From assembly GCF_025244725.1 (NCBI RefSeq), contig NZ_CP104203.1, positions 1,302,001-1,366,000 on the forward strand: 64,000 bases of DNA, in the 5' to 3' direction. Source of the stretch: Chryseobacterium oranimense. Lineage in GTDB: Bacteria; Bacteroidota; Bacteroidia; Flavobacteriales; Weeksellaceae. A program made the position numbers and the translations under genes. This document shows, piece by piece, positions 16,300-25,430 of the stretch; positions within the stretch are counted from its first letter, which is position 1; each line of letters starts with the position of its first letter. Below the pieces are notes generated by a model. It was given only the letters and a program-made list of their open reading frames with translations. It had not been told where the DNA came from and searched no databases.

Positions 16300-16851
16300 T
16301 TAAAGTTTTAGATTATTAATAATTTCATCCATTAAAAGTTGAATTTCCTCTTTCGTATATAACCTTCCTACCTGTGCCAGCCCGACCAGCAGAGATAAAA
16401 GTTCCAAAGCCTTTAACCGGCAGTTCTTAATCAGACGGAATTCCTTCTTTTCAATTCCTGATTCCAGAATTGCTGCTGTATGGGAAAGAATGGTTTCGTT
16501 GAACTCTTTTAGTTTCTCTGTGATTTTTTCATCCAATGAATTGTAATCAGAGGCTAAAGTTCCGGTCAGGCAGATTTGCTGCTTATCAATAAGAAAAAGA
16601 TAATAATTGAAAAGTTTTTGCAGCTTTTCCGTTGCTGAGAATGTATTCTGGTAATTTTTCAGACTCAGGATCCGTTGCTTGTGCACCTCAATAATGGCCA
16701 GGCAAAGCTCCGCTTTGGATGGAAAATGATAGTGTATGGAAGATGTCTTTATATTAATACTTTTTGCTATATCCGCATAGCTGAAGGCATTATAACCTCG
16801 TTCAGTGAGCAGTTTATTTCCTATTTCAATAATCTTATCTTTCGTATTCAT
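16300..16851 (-). CDS. TetR/AcrR-family repressor
   Basis: A 183-residue TetR protein. The N-terminal helix-turn-helix (AFSYADIAKSINIKTSSIHYHFPSKAELCLAIIEVH, residues about 19-54) is standard and is followed by an all-helical ligand-binding domain. A near-perfect palindrome begins 1 bp upstream of its start codon and is its probable autoregulatory site. It leads an operon with the DUF4442 gene and is divergent from the DNA repair cassette, 177 bp away. Confidence 0.9.
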   Translation of the reverse strand: MNTKDKIIEIGNKLLTERGYNAFSYADIAKSINIKTSSIHYHFPSKAELCLAIIEVHKQRILSLKNYQNTFSATEKLQKLFNYYLFLIDKQQICLTGTLASDYNSLDEKITEKLKEFNETILSHTAAILESGIEKKEFRLIKNCRLKALELLSLLVGLAQVGRLYTKEEIQLLMDEIINNLKL

Positions 16852-16852
16852 A

Positions 16853-16876
16853 TATCTATCTATTAGTAGGTAGATA
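16853..16876. promoter_or_regulatory. TetR operator palindrome
   Basis: A 24-bp imperfect palindrome: arm TATCTATCTA (16853-16862), centre TTAG, arm TAGGTAGATA (16867-16876), with one mismatched pair. It touches the 5' end of the minus-strand TetR gene (start codon 16849-16851). The form, TACCTACTAATAGGTA-like, is usual for TetR autorepression sites. It also lies in the upstream region of the divergent repair cassette. Confidence 0.7.
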
Positions 16877-17028
16877 AAAATACAAAATAAAACTGATTCT
16901 AAAGTTTTAATTTTAAACTCTTTAATATTTTCGTAGAAAATGTACGATTGGTTAGATTTTTGAAGGCTAAAACATAACCAAACTTCTATAAATACAGAAC
17001 GTTTTATAGAAAATCAAAATATTTTCCA

Positions 17029-18051
17029 TTGAAACTGATAACATTTACAAAAAAAGGCATTTACTGTCCCCAGGGTAAATTTTATATTGATCCCTGGAGG
17101 CCAGTAGATCTGGCAGTCATCACACATGGCCATGCCGACCATGCCCGCTGGGGAATGAAGAAATACCTTTGCCATCACTATACAAAACCCATTCTTTACC
17201 AGAGAATCGGCTTGGATATCGAATGCCAGAGTGTTGAATACGGTGAAATCATAACTATGAACGGAGTAAAGGTTTCGCTGCATCCTGCAGGACATATCAT
17301 TGGCTCAGCCCAGATCAGGTTAGAATATAAAGGATATGTTACCGTTATTTCCGGCGATTATAAAGTGCAGGAAGACGGTTTGAGCACTCCTTTTGAACTG
17401 GTGAAATGCAATGAATTTGTCACTGAAAGTACTTTCGGACTGCCCATTTACAACTGGCTGGAAGTACCGGATCTCAATAAAAAACTTCAGACGTGGGTCC
17501 TCAAAAATCAGGAAAATGCAAAAACCTCTGTATTTATAGGATATTCTTTAGGTAAAGCACAGCGTATTATGAAAGCGGTGGAAGGTTTGGGGAAAATCTA
17601 TGTCCATTATTCCATCGGAAAGCTCAATGAAGCTTTTGAATCCGTAGGAATTACTCTTCCGGACTATAAAACAGCCGATTTCAGGGAAAATCCAAAAGAA
17701 GTCCGTCATGAAATCGTCATTGTTCCGCCGGCACTTTTGGACAGCAGTATCATCAGGAAAATTCCGGATGCTGCAACAGCAATCTGTTCCGGGTGGATGC
17801 AGGTGCGCGGAGCAAGAAGATGGCGAAGTGCCGATGCCGGATTTGCGATGAGCGATCATGCCGACTGGAAAGGTCTGCTGCAGGCTATAAAGGCTACAGA
17901 AGCTGAAATGGTACATGTTACCCATGGCCAGACTGAGATTTTTTCAAAGTATTTAAATGAAATCGGTATTAAAGCAGATGTGGTGCAGACCCAGTTCGGG
18001 GAAGACGAGGAAAAATCTGAAAAAGAAATCATTGAAAATCCGGAACCATGA
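17029..18051 (+). CDS. Ligase-associated DNA repair exonuclease (MBL fold)
   Basis: A 340-residue MBL/beta-CASP-type nuclease of the DNA-ligase-associated exonuclease family. It begins MKLITFTKKGIYCPQG, followed by FYIDPWRPVDLAVITHGHADHARWG with zinc ligands His33, His35, Asp37 and His38. Further family blocks are LHPAGHIIGSAQIRLEY, VISGDYKVQ and SDHADW near the C terminus. The start is TTG; no in-frame ATG fits the conserved N terminus. Its ATGA overlap with the ligase start gives translational coupling. In Pseudomonas the homologous cassette encodes Exo, LIG, Lhr-Core and a metallophosphoesterase nuclease; the role in repair is inferred from that. Confidence 0.92.
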   Translation: MKLITFTKKGIYCPQGKFYIDPWRPVDLAVITHGHADHARWGMKKYLCHHYTKPILYQRIGLDIECQSVEYGEIITMNGVKVSLHPAGHIIGSAQIRLEYKGYVTVISGDYKVQEDGLSTPFELVKCNEFVTESTFGLPIYNWLEVPDLNKKLQTWVLKNQENAKTSVFIGYSLGKAQRIMKAVEGLGKIYVHYSIGKLNEAFESVGITLPDYKTADFRENPKEVRHEIVIVPPALLDSSIIRKIPDAATAICSGWMQVRGARRWRSADAGFAMSDHADWKGLLQAIKATEAEMVHVTHGQTEIFSKYLNEIGIKADVVQTQFGEDEEKSEKEIIENPEP

Positions 18052-19628
18052 AACATTTTGCTGATTTAATCAATGCCTTGGAAACCACCAATAAAACCAA
18101 TGCTAAAATAGATGCCATTATTGATTATCTGGAACGCGCTCCGGATGAAGATAAAGTGTGGTTTATTGCTCTGTTTACCGGAAAAAGACCAAAAAGAAAT
18201 GTGAATACCAATTACATGAAAGAATGGGCGCTGGAAATCGCGCAACTGCCCTTCTGGCTGTTTCAGGAGAGTTATTCTTCGGTAGGAGATCTCGGGGAAA
18301 CTATTTCCTTAATCCTTCCGCCTCCTTCAGAAAAAATTGACCGCACCCTTTCCCAATGGATGATGGATATTGTTAATTTAAAAGACAAATCGGAAACCGA
18401 GAAAAAAGAATTTGTCCTGAAATCCTGGAACGGTTTGGACTATACTGAACGTTTGTTATTCAATAAATTACTGGGAGGAAGTTTCCGCATAGGCGTATCG
18501 GACAAAACACTCATCAATGCACTGACCAGATTTTCGTCCCAGGAATCCAGCACTCTTATGCACAGCCTGATGGGTAAATGGGTGCCCGGCGAAGTGACAT
18601 TTCAGGAACTGATCTCGGCAGAAAACGTTAATCCTGATAATTCGAAGCCTTATCCTTTCTGCCTGGCTTATCCGCTGGAAAAAGAGCTTGAAGAACTGGG
18701 AAATCCCGAAGACTGGCAGACAGAATATAAATGGGATGGAATCCGCGGACAGATTATCCGGAGAAACGATGAAGTGTTTATATGGTCAAGAGGTGAAGAA
18801 CTTATCACAGACCAGTTCCCGGAAATAAAAGAGACGGTGCAGGCCATGAAGGGGAATTTTGTCTTAGATGGAGAAATACTTGCGGTAAAGGATTCTAATG
18901 TTTTAAATTTTAATGAATTACAAAAAAGATTAAACAGGAAAACTTTAACCAAAAAAATGCTGGCAGATATTCCAATTGAAGTGTTTGTTTATGACTTACT
19001 GGAGCTTGAAGGAACGGATCTCCGTGAAAAATCAATGGCAGCCAGGCGGGCAATGCTTGAAGAATTACTGCTGAATGAAGCCCCTCTAAACATTAAACTT
19101 TCCCAGGTCATTAATTTTGAAAAATGGGATGACCTCAATACCATAAGGGAAGCGTCAAGAGATATTAACAGTGAAGGATTAATGCTGAAACAGAAAAATT
19201 CCCCCTATCATTCCGGCAGGAAAAAAGGCGACTGGTGGAAATGGAAAGTAAATCCTTTGACGATTGATGCCGTTTTAATTTATGCCCAAAAAGGCAGTGG
19301 AAGAAGAAGTGCCTATTATACAGACTATACATTTGCCGTAAAAAGCGGTGATAGTCTCGTTACCATTGCAAAAGCCTATTCCGGACTTACCGATAAAGAA
19401 ATCATGGAAGTCAGTAAGTTCGTCAATAAGAACGCCATTGAAAAGTTCGGACCTGTCCGTACGGTAAAAGCCGAACTGGTCTTTGAAATTGCCTTTGAAG
19501 GTATAGGATTCAGCAGCAGGCATAAAAGCGGTGTTGCCTTAAGATTTCCAAGAATTGTAAGGTGGCGGAAAGATAAAAGCGTGGCGGAGATAGATGAACT
19601 GGAAGAAATAAAAAAACTGATCCAATAA
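18048..19628 (+). CDS. ATP-dependent DNA ligase
   Basis: A 526-residue ATP-dependent DNA ligase. Lys228 in EYKWDGIRGQ is the AMP-accepting nucleophile (motif I, KxDG). Motif III-like FVLDGEIL, motif IV SEGLMLKQ and motif V WWKWK follow, then an OB-fold domain. Residues 1-200 form the DNA-binding domain of the cassette-type ligases (LLGGSFRIGVS). It seals nicks in DNA in the cytosol. The gene overlaps the exonuclease gene by 4 bp and is 1 bp from the helicase gene, so the first three cassette genes are tightly coupled. Confidence 0.95.
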   Translation: MKHFADLINALETTNKTNAKIDAIIDYLERAPDEDKVWFIALFTGKRPKRNVNTNYMKEWALEIAQLPFWLFQESYSSVGDLGETISLILPPPSEKIDRTLSQWMMDIVNLKDKSETEKKEFVLKSWNGLDYTERLLFNKLLGGSFRIGVSDKTLINALTRFSSQESSTLMHSLMGKWVPGEVTFQELISAENVNPDNSKPYPFCLAYPLEKELEELGNPEDWQTEYKWDGIRGQIIRRNDEVFIWSRGEELITDQFPEIKETVQAMKGNFVLDGEILAVKDSNVLNFNELQKRLNRKTLTKKMLADIPIEVFVYDLLELEGTDLREKSMAARRAMLEELLLNEAPLNIKLSQVINFEKWDDLNTIREASRDINSEGLMLKQKNSPYHSGRKKGDWWKWKVNPLTIDAVLIYAQKGSGRRSAYYTDYTFAVKSGDSLVTIAKAYSGLTDKEIMEVSKFVNKNAIEKFGPVRTVKAELVFEIAFEGIGFSSRHKSGVALRFPRIVRWRKDKSVAEIDELEEIKKLIQ

Positions 19629-19629
19629 T

Positions 19630-22077
19630 TTGAAAACATTTGAAAATACAAACGGGTTCAGAGTCATTCAGCAGTGGATGGCTGATAAAGGTATTTCCCC
19701 CTTTAAATTCCAGGTAGATACATGGCAGAAATTCGGGAACGGATACAGTGGAATGGTCGTTGCACCAACCGGCTTTGGAAAAACATTTTCCCTTTTCCTG
19801 GCTTTGATTTCAGATTTCATGAACCACCCTGAAAACTACAAAAAGGGGCTGAAAATGATCTGGATCACTCCCCTGCGCTCTTTATCCAAAGACATTGCCA
19901 AAGCGATGCAGGAAGCAATGGATGAAATTGGCTTAGATTGGACCGTTGGTGTACGAAACGGGGACACAGATCCCAAAGTCAGACAGCAGCAGGTCCGGAA
20001 TATGCCGGAAATTCTGGTCGTTACTCCCGAAAGTCTCCATTTGCTTTTAGGGCAGAAAAATCATGACCGTTTCTTTCAGAATCTGAAATGCGTTGCAGTC
20101 GATGAATGGCATGAATTGCTGGGTTCAAAGCGTGGGGTTATGGTTGAACTGGCTATTTCACAATTGAGAAAATATGTCCCGAAAATAAAAATATGGGGCA
20201 TCACAGCAACCATTGGAAATCTTGATGAAGCAATGGATGTCCTGATTCCTTACGACATCAAGAAAACAAAAATAACGGCCAGAGAGCATAAAAAAATAGA
20301 TATTCTTCCGGTTATTCCGGATGAGCTAGAAATACTTCCCTGGGCCGGGCATTTGGGTGCCAAATTAGCCGATAAAATAGTCCCGATCATCCTTGATTCC
20401 AAATCCACCATTGTTTTCACCAATACAAGAAGTCAGAGTGAAATGTGGTACCAGCTCCTGCTGGATGCATATCCTGATTTTGCGGGTCAGATTGCTATCC
20501 ATCACAGTTCCATCGATGCCCATCTCCGGATCTGGATCGAAGAAAATTTAAGTGCCGGAAAACTTAAAGCTGTGGTATCGACTTCCTCGTTGGATCTCGG
20601 AATCGATTTTAAGCCTGTAGACACCGTTATTCAGATCGGATCGGCAAAAGGAGTCGCCAGATTTCTTCAGCGCGCAGGACGAAGCGGCCACTCCCCTTTT
20701 GAAACCTCTAAAATTTATTGTGTCCCGACCCATTCTCTCGAGCTGATCGAGGTAGCAGCACTCAAGGAAGCTGTAAAACAGAAAGTGATAGAGCCCCGGG
20801 AACCACAGGTTTTATGCTTTGATGTATTGGTGCAGTTTCTGATGACTTTAGCTGTGGGAGATGGCTTTTATCCTGAAGAAACATTTGAAAGGATTAAAAC
20901 AGTATTCGCTTTTCAGGAAATGACCGATGAAGAATGGAAAAGCATCCTCGACTTCCTTACCATTGGCGGAAGCGTTTTAAAGAGCTATGAAGAATTTCAT
21001 AAGATCGTAATAATGGAAGACGGTCTTTATAAGGTAACCTCCAGAAAGATTGCCATGCTTCACCGCATGAATATGGGGGTTATTGTAAGCGATGCCATGC
21101 TTAAAGTAAAATTTATCTCCGGCGGCTATATCGGAATGGTAGAAGAGTATTTTATTTCAAAATTAAAAAAAGAAGAAAAATTCATTCTGGCCGGGCGAAC
21201 GCTTGAAGTAGCCATGATTAAGGATATGACCGTATATGTCCGGGCCGCCAAAGGAAAAGCAATGGCGCCAAGCTATCTGGGTGGAAGACTTCCGCTAAGT
21301 TCAAATTTAGGACATTTTTTAAGAGAAAAGCTCTCCCATGCCTTAAACCCAAAAGCTTCAGAAAAAGAACTTAAATTTTTACATCCCTTACTGGCCAGTC
21401 AGGAAAAAAATTCCCATATTCCTAAAGAGGATGAATTTCTTGTGGAGCTTATCAAAAACCGTGAAGGCTATCATCTTTTCATGTACCCGTTTGAAGGCAG
21501 GCTGGTACATGAAGTAATGGCTGCACTAATTGCTTATCGCGTCTCAAAGCTGGCTCCTATTTCCTTTTCCATGGCGATGAACGACTATGGTTTCGAACTG
21601 TTCAGTGACAAGGAAATCCCCTTAAATGAAGATAATCTGGATAAGATTCTGACCAGAGAAAACCTGATGAATGATGTGATAGCCAGTATCAATTCTGCAG
21701 AAATGGCACGGAGAAAATTCCGGGATATTGCAGTAATTTCAGGAATGGTGATCCAGAATTATGCAGGAAAACAGCGCTCCAATAAATCTCTTCAAAGCTC
21801 TGCAGGCCTTATTTTTAAGGTGCTGGAAGATTATGATCCCAATCATTTCCTTGTCAGACAGGCTTATACCGAAGTTTTCAATATGCAGCTTCAGGAACAG
21901 CGTCTCGTGGAAGCATTCAGAAGAATAGAAAAATCAAAAATCATTTTAAAATATTCCCATACCTTTACACCCCTGAGTTTTCCGATCAAGGTAGACAGCT
22001 TAAGGCAAACCCTTTCAAGTGAAAGCCTGGATACAAGAATCAGGAAAATGGTTGAACAGGCGAGGAAAAATGGCTAA
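19630..22077 (+). CDS. Ligase-associated DEXH helicase (Lhr-Core type)
   Basis: An 815-residue superfamily-2 helicase. Walker A is APTGFGKT (Lys51), the DExH box is DEWH (158-161), motif III is TAT, and motif VI is QRAGRSGHS. The C-terminal part carries the winged-helix and Lhr-specific core. This is the short Lhr form without the long C-terminal extension. Related Lhr-Core enzymes are 3'-5' ssDNA translocases. The start is TTG, 1 bp after the ligase stop. Association with the ligase, exonuclease and PdeM supports a role in strand-break repair. Confidence 0.93.
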   Translation: MKTFENTNGFRVIQQWMADKGISPFKFQVDTWQKFGNGYSGMVVAPTGFGKTFSLFLALISDFMNHPENYKKGLKMIWITPLRSLSKDIAKAMQEAMDEIGLDWTVGVRNGDTDPKVRQQQVRNMPEILVVTPESLHLLLGQKNHDRFFQNLKCVAVDEWHELLGSKRGVMVELAISQLRKYVPKIKIWGITATIGNLDEAMDVLIPYDIKKTKITAREHKKIDILPVIPDELEILPWAGHLGAKLADKIVPIILDSKSTIVFTNTRSQSEMWYQLLLDAYPDFAGQIAIHHSSIDAHLRIWIEENLSAGKLKAVVSTSSLDLGIDFKPVDTVIQIGSAKGVARFLQRAGRSGHSPFETSKIYCVPTHSLELIEVAALKEAVKQKVIEPREPQVLCFDVLVQFLMTLAVGDGFYPEETFERIKTVFAFQEMTDEEWKSILDFLTIGGSVLKSYEEFHKIVIMEDGLYKVTSRKIAMLHRMNMGVIVSDAMLKVKFISGGYIGMVEEYFISKLKKEEKFILAGRTLEVAMIKDMTVYVRAAKGKAMAPSYLGGRLPLSSNLGHFLREKLSHALNPKASEKELKFLHPLLASQEKNSHIPKEDEFLVELIKNREGYHLFMYPFEGRLVHEVMAALIAYRVSKLAPISFSMAMNDYGFELFSDKEIPLNEDNLDKILTRENLMNDVIASINSAEMARRKFRDIAVISGMVIQNYAGKQRSNKSLQSSAGLIFKVLEDYDPNHFLVRQAYTEVFNMQLQEQRLVEAFRRIEKSKIILKYSHTFTPLSFPIKVDSLRQTLSSESLDTRIRKMVEQARKNG

Positions 22078-22104
22078 GAATTTGAGTTCCAGCTTTCAGA
22101 CTTG

Positions 22105-22187
22105 AATTATCCCGCCCAATCTTTCTCGATCCCCATTCCCCTTCCCTGAAGGGGTGGATTTTTGCACAGCAAAAAGACGGGGTAGTT
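22105..22187. repeat. Palindromic repeat folding as a multibranch structure
   Basis: Three nested pairings occur within 83 bp. An outer 12-bp stem pairs 22105-22116 with 22176-22187 (nine Watson-Crick pairs, two G-U, one mismatch). An inner hairpin CCCCTTC / GAAGGGG is at 22138-22144 and 22148-22154, and another, TTTTTGC / GCAAAAA, at 22159-22165 and 22169-22175. It fills most of the 145-bp gap between the helicase and PdeM genes. Elements of this look recur between genes in Chryseobacterium-like genomes (from memory); only one copy is in this window. Confidence 0.7.
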
Positions 22188-22222
22188 AAAACAGATAAAA
22201 TAAAAAAGCTATACTATAAAAA

Positions 22223-22867
22223 TTGAATATTGCCACTAAAAATATCACCCTCAACAGCGAAACTTTCACCTTAACCAATCAGCGTGCAGCCTTTTGGAAA
22301 AAAGAAAAAGCCTTAATTTTATCTGATCTTCATATTGGAAAAACCGCCCATTTCCGGAAAAACGGAATTGCTCTGGCCAACCATATCATGAAAAGTGATT
22401 TGGAAAGGCTTTCCGTTCTTATTGAATATTTTCAGCCGGAAAAATTTATCGTAGTTGGGGATCTGCTTCATGCCGGGGATAATTCTGATGTGGATGAGTT
22501 CTGCAGCTGGAGAAATCAGTATTCGGACCTTCAGTTCTGCCTTATTAAAGGGAACCATGACCGTTTATCAGCAGCATTGGAAAAAAAATTGTGCCTGAAT
22601 TTTAAATCTGAATCTCTTACCATTGATGGTTTTACTTTTGTACATGATTTTGATAAAACCCTTTCTGAATTCCAGATCACGGGGCATATTCATCCCGGTG
22701 TTGTCCTGAATTCGGCGGTAAAAAATATCAGACTGCCATGTTTTGTTCAGACCAAAAATCAGCTGTTACTTCCTGCCTTCAGTGAATTTACAGGTCTGGA
22801 TACCAGAAACATTCCTAAAGGCGGAAAATTCTATGTTTTTACAGATTCCGAGATTCACGAAATATAA
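22223..22867 (+). CDS. pdeM: Ligase-associated metallophosphoesterase endonuclease PdeM
   Basis: A 214-residue calcineurin-like phosphoesterase. The metal-binding signatures are SDLHIGK (Asp35, His37), VVGDLLHAGDN, KGNHDR, FVHDFDK and TGHIHPGV. It is the fourth member of the ligase-associated cassette; characterised homologues are manganese-dependent DNA nucleases. The start is TTG; no earlier ATG is in frame with the conserved N terminus. Unlike the first three genes it is separated from its neighbour by 145 bp holding a folded repeat, so its expression may be uncoupled from theirs. Confidence 0.9.
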   Translation: MNIATKNITLNSETFTLTNQRAAFWKKEKALILSDLHIGKTAHFRKNGIALANHIMKSDLERLSVLIEYFQPEKFIVVGDLLHAGDNSDVDEFCSWRNQYSDLQFCLIKGNHDRLSAALEKKLCLNFKSESLTIDGFTFVHDFDKTLSEFQITGHIHPGVVLNSAVKNIRLPCFVQTKNQLLLPAFSEFTGLDTRNIPKGGKFYVFTDSEIHEI

Positions 22868-22895
22868 GCCGTAACAGTTTTAAATTTAATATAAA

Positions 22896-22923
22896 AAGGA
22901 CTGCCTGATAAAAGACAGCCCTT
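22896..22923. terminator. Imperfect terminator between convergent genes
   Basis: AAGGACTG (22896-22903) can pair with CAGCCCTT (22916-22923) with a mismatch, giving a hairpin in the 80-bp gap between pdeM and the convergent MFS gene. Flanking A and T runs suit bidirectional use. The stem is weaker than the other terminators in this window. Confidence 0.5.
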
Positions 22924-22947
22924 AAAATACCAAAGTGAAAACTATTT

Positions 22948-24138
22948 TTAATTTTTATTTAAACGGATACTGTATAAGGTAATCAGTACGGTCACCAACA
23001 GGAATAAAGCCCCGATCCATGGCGTACTTTCCAGGCCTAATGAAGATGTTACCACAACTCCGCCGGTATAGGATCCTACAGCAATTCCTATGTTGAATGC
23101 TGCAATATTGATTCCTGATGCCACATCTTCAGTACCCGGAAGTTCTTTTTCCGCAATCTGTACCACCAGAAGCTGAAGTCCCGGCACACTGGCAAAGGAC
23201 AAACCTCCCAGAAGGAATAAGGTGATAATGCTTAATACCTGATTGCCTGAGGTGAAATAAAAGGCAAACAATACAATTCCTTGCGCTGCAAACATCCACA
23301 GAAGTGCTTTCAAAGGATTTTTATTCGCTGTTTTTCCGCCCAGAAGATTTCCTAAAGCAATGGCGATCCCGTAAATAAGCAGAATAAATGTCACTGTAGA
23401 TTCCCGGAATCCTGTGATCTGCTGTAAGATCGGTGACAGGTAAGTAAAAACGACAAACGTTCCTCCATACCCCATTGCTGTCATTAAAAATGCGAAAATC
23501 ATACGTCTGTTTCCAAATACTTTGGGAAGGCTTTTTAAAGAAGCGGTCTGATCACTTTTAAGATTTTTGGGAACCAAAAGCATACTGGCCAGCAATCCTA
23601 TGATTCCAAGGAGAGATACACCGATAAAAGTAGCTCTCCAGCCAAAATGCTGCCCTATAAAAGTTCCCAGAGGAACTCCCGTTACAATGGCCAGGGTAAG
23701 TCCTGCAAACATAATGGATATAGCCGTTGCCCTTTTTTCTTCAGGAACCAGCGATGCTGCAATAGTAGAGCCAATGGAAAAGTAAACACCATGCGCAAAC
23801 CCGGTTAGGATTCTGGCCATGACCAGGGTAATAAATCCCGGAGCGATAGAAGCCAGTCCGTTTCCAATAACAAACAGGATCATGATTGAAATTAAAAGTG
23901 TTTTGCGGGGTATTTTCCCTGTCAGTGCCGTCAGTATCGGAGCTCCTATAGCGACTCCTATGGCATAAAGGCTTACCAGAAGCCCGGCTGATGGAATACT
24001 GATTCCCAGATCTCCGGCCACTGTAGGAAGAAGCCCTACAATCACAAATTCTGTGGTTCCTATTCCAAATGCGCTTATCGTTAATGCCCATAATGCTGCC
24101 GGAAGTCCTTTGCTCTTTACAGCAGGATTTATATTCAT
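22948..24138 (-). CDS. MFS transporter, AraJ-like DHA1 family
   Basis: A 12-helix major facilitator. LWALTISAFGIGTTEFVIVGLLPTVAGDL, the loop TGKIPRKTLL after TM2 and ITGVPLGTFIGQHFGWRATFIGVSLLG are typical of the AraJ/sugar-efflux branch. Export of drugs or sugars across the inner membrane is likely; the substrate is unknown. The start at 24138 is used; an ATG at 24162 would add 8 polar residues. It is divergent from a TetR gene, its probable regulator. Confidence 0.85.
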   Translation of the reverse strand: MNINPAVKSKGLPAALWALTISAFGIGTTEFVIVGLLPTVAGDLGISIPSAGLLVSLYAIGVAIGAPILTALTGKIPRKTLLISIMILFVIGNGLASIAPGFITLVMARILTGFAHGVYFSIGSTIAASLVPEEKRATAISIMFAGLTLAIVTGVPLGTFIGQHFGWRATFIGVSLLGIIGLLASMLLVPKNLKSDQTASLKSLPKVFGNRRMIFAFLMTAMGYGGTFVVFTYLSPILQQITGFRESTVTFILLIYGIAIALGNLLGGKTANKNPLKALLWMFAAQGIVLFAFYFTSGNQVLSIITLFLLGGLSFASVPGLQLLVVQIAEKELPGTEDVASGINIAAFNIGIAVGSYTGGVVVTSSLGLESTPWIGALFLLVTVLITLYSIRLNKN

Positions 24139-24310
24139 CTGTATTTCTTTTTGATTATTCATTGCGTTGTAATTTTGTTGAATTGACTATGCAAAGTTCC
24201 GATGAATAATTGTATTATAAAAATTATTTAAATTCTAGCATACCATCAGAATAATAATAGTTATATTTTTTAAAATTTCCGTTCCTTTGCACTAAAGCCA
24301 GCTTATCCTA

Positions 24311-24901
24311 ATGAAAAAATCAGAAGCCACCCGATTGAACATTCTTCAGAAAGCCTTTGAACTCATCTACGTAAAAGGGTATCAGACCACGAGTGTTGAT
24401 GAGATCATTGCCACTACACAGGTAACCAAAGGGGCTTTTTACTACCATTTTAAAACAAAAGATGAAATGGGACTGGCTATTATTAACGAACTTCTGATCA
24501 ATAACTTCAAAAGCACTTTCATTGAACCCCTGAATAACAGTGACCATCCTTTGGAAAGCATTTACCAGCTGATGTACGGAATTTTAATTGAAAACGATTT
24601 CCTAAAGGTTGAATACGGCTGTCCGGCATCTAATTTCACCCAGGAAATGGCTCCCTGGAATATAGAATTTACAAAAGCATTGAACAACCTTTCTGCCCAG
24701 TGGGAAAATGCAATCATCCAATGTATTGAAACCGGTAAGAAAAATGGGTCCATAAAAGCAGATACTGATGCAAAAGAAATTGCTGTTTTTGTGATATCCG
24801 GCTATTGGGGAGTTAGAAATCTGGGAAAACTGGAAAACTCAAAATCAGTGTATCTTATTTATTTGAAAGGACTTAAAGTTTATCTTAAATGCTTTCAATA
24901 A
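24311..24901 (+). CDS. TetR/AcrR-family repressor
   Basis: A 196-residue TetR regulator. The helix-turn-helix GYQTTSVDEIIATTQVTKGAFYYHFKTKDEMGLAIINE occupies residues about 21-58, followed by a C-terminal domain of the TetR_C type (YGCPASNFTQEMAPWNIEFTKALN). It is divergent from the AraJ-like MFS gene and is followed directly by a 26-bp perfect palindrome that precedes the next operon, so it may control both sides. Confidence 0.9.
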   Translation: MKKSEATRLNILQKAFELIYVKGYQTTSVDEIIATTQVTKGAFYYHFKTKDEMGLAIINELLINNFKSTFIEPLNNSDHPLESIYQLMYGILIENDFLKVEYGCPASNFTQEMAPWNIEFTKALNNLSAQWENAIIQCIETGKKNGSIKADTDAKEIAVFVISGYWGVRNLGKLENSKSVYLIYLKGLKVYLKCFQ

Positions 24902-24911
24902 TTTTTTATCA

Positions 24912-24937
24912 AAAAACATACTAATTAGTATGTTTTT
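24912..24937. promoter_or_regulatory. 26-bp perfect palindrome, TetR-type operator
   Basis: The centre CATACTAATTAGTATG (24917-24932) is extended by five A and five T residues to a perfect 26-bp palindrome. This form is characteristic of TetR-family sites. It is followed by a -7 box TATCTTTG (24943-24950), about 20 bp before the next gene, so a bound repressor would overlap the -33 region. The TetR gene that ends 10 bp upstream is the obvious candidate; this is inferred. Confidence 0.7.
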
Positions 24938-24969
24938 GTTATATCTTTGGAATGTTCTAAAAATTCATC

Positions 24970-25428
24970 ATGTACCAGACGCTTACATTCCTGCATTCTC
25001 TCTTCCGTTGGGTAGTTTTACTAAGTCTTATTTACTCCGTATGGATTGCTTTCAGAGGCTATTATTTTCATAAGATATTTTCAGGAAAAGACGATCTGGT
25101 CCGTCACTGGACGGCAACTATTGCCCATATCCAATTGGTTTTAGGAATTATTCTCTATTCAAAAAGTCCGGTTGTAAAGTACTTCTGGAAAAATTTCAAT
25201 GAGGCTAAAGGCTCTTTGGATATTCTTTTTTTTGGTGTTATCCATATTGCTCTTATGCTCACTGCTATTGTACTCATCACTGTAGGCTCCGCTTTAGCAA
25301 AAAGAAAAGTAACAGACCGGGAAAAATTCAGAACAATACTGATCTGGTATATCATTGCTTTAGTTGTTATTTTTATAGCGATCCCGTGGCCGTTCTCTCC
25401 TTTTGCCAACAGACCATACTTCAGATAA
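24970..25428 (+). CDS. Four-helix membrane protein, cytochrome-b-like
   Basis: A 152-residue membrane protein with four hydrophobic segments (about 8-28, 48-64, 82-106 and 122-140). Membrane-facing His residues (LHSLFRW, RHWTATIAHIQ, FFGVIHIAL) resemble small di-haem or cytochrome-b-like proteins of Bacteroidetes, but no haem motif is certain. It is the first gene of an operon with a DUF3817 protein (2-bp gap) and a membrane-anchored rhodanese. No experimental function is known to me. Confidence 0.65.
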   Translation: MYQTLTFLHSLFRWVVLLSLIYSVWIAFRGYYFHKIFSGKDDLVRHWTATIAHIQLVLGIILYSKSPVVKYFWKNFNEAKGSLDILFFGVIHIALMLTAIVLITVGSALAKRKVTDREKFRTILIWYIIALVVIFIAIPWPFSPFANRPYFR

Positions 25429-25430
25429 TT

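Noticed and set aside
23741..24091. 116-codon minus-strand frame inside the AraJ-like MFS gene
   Set aside because: Out-of-frame reading of a clear transporter gene, with Arg/Ser/Gly-rich nonsense composition.
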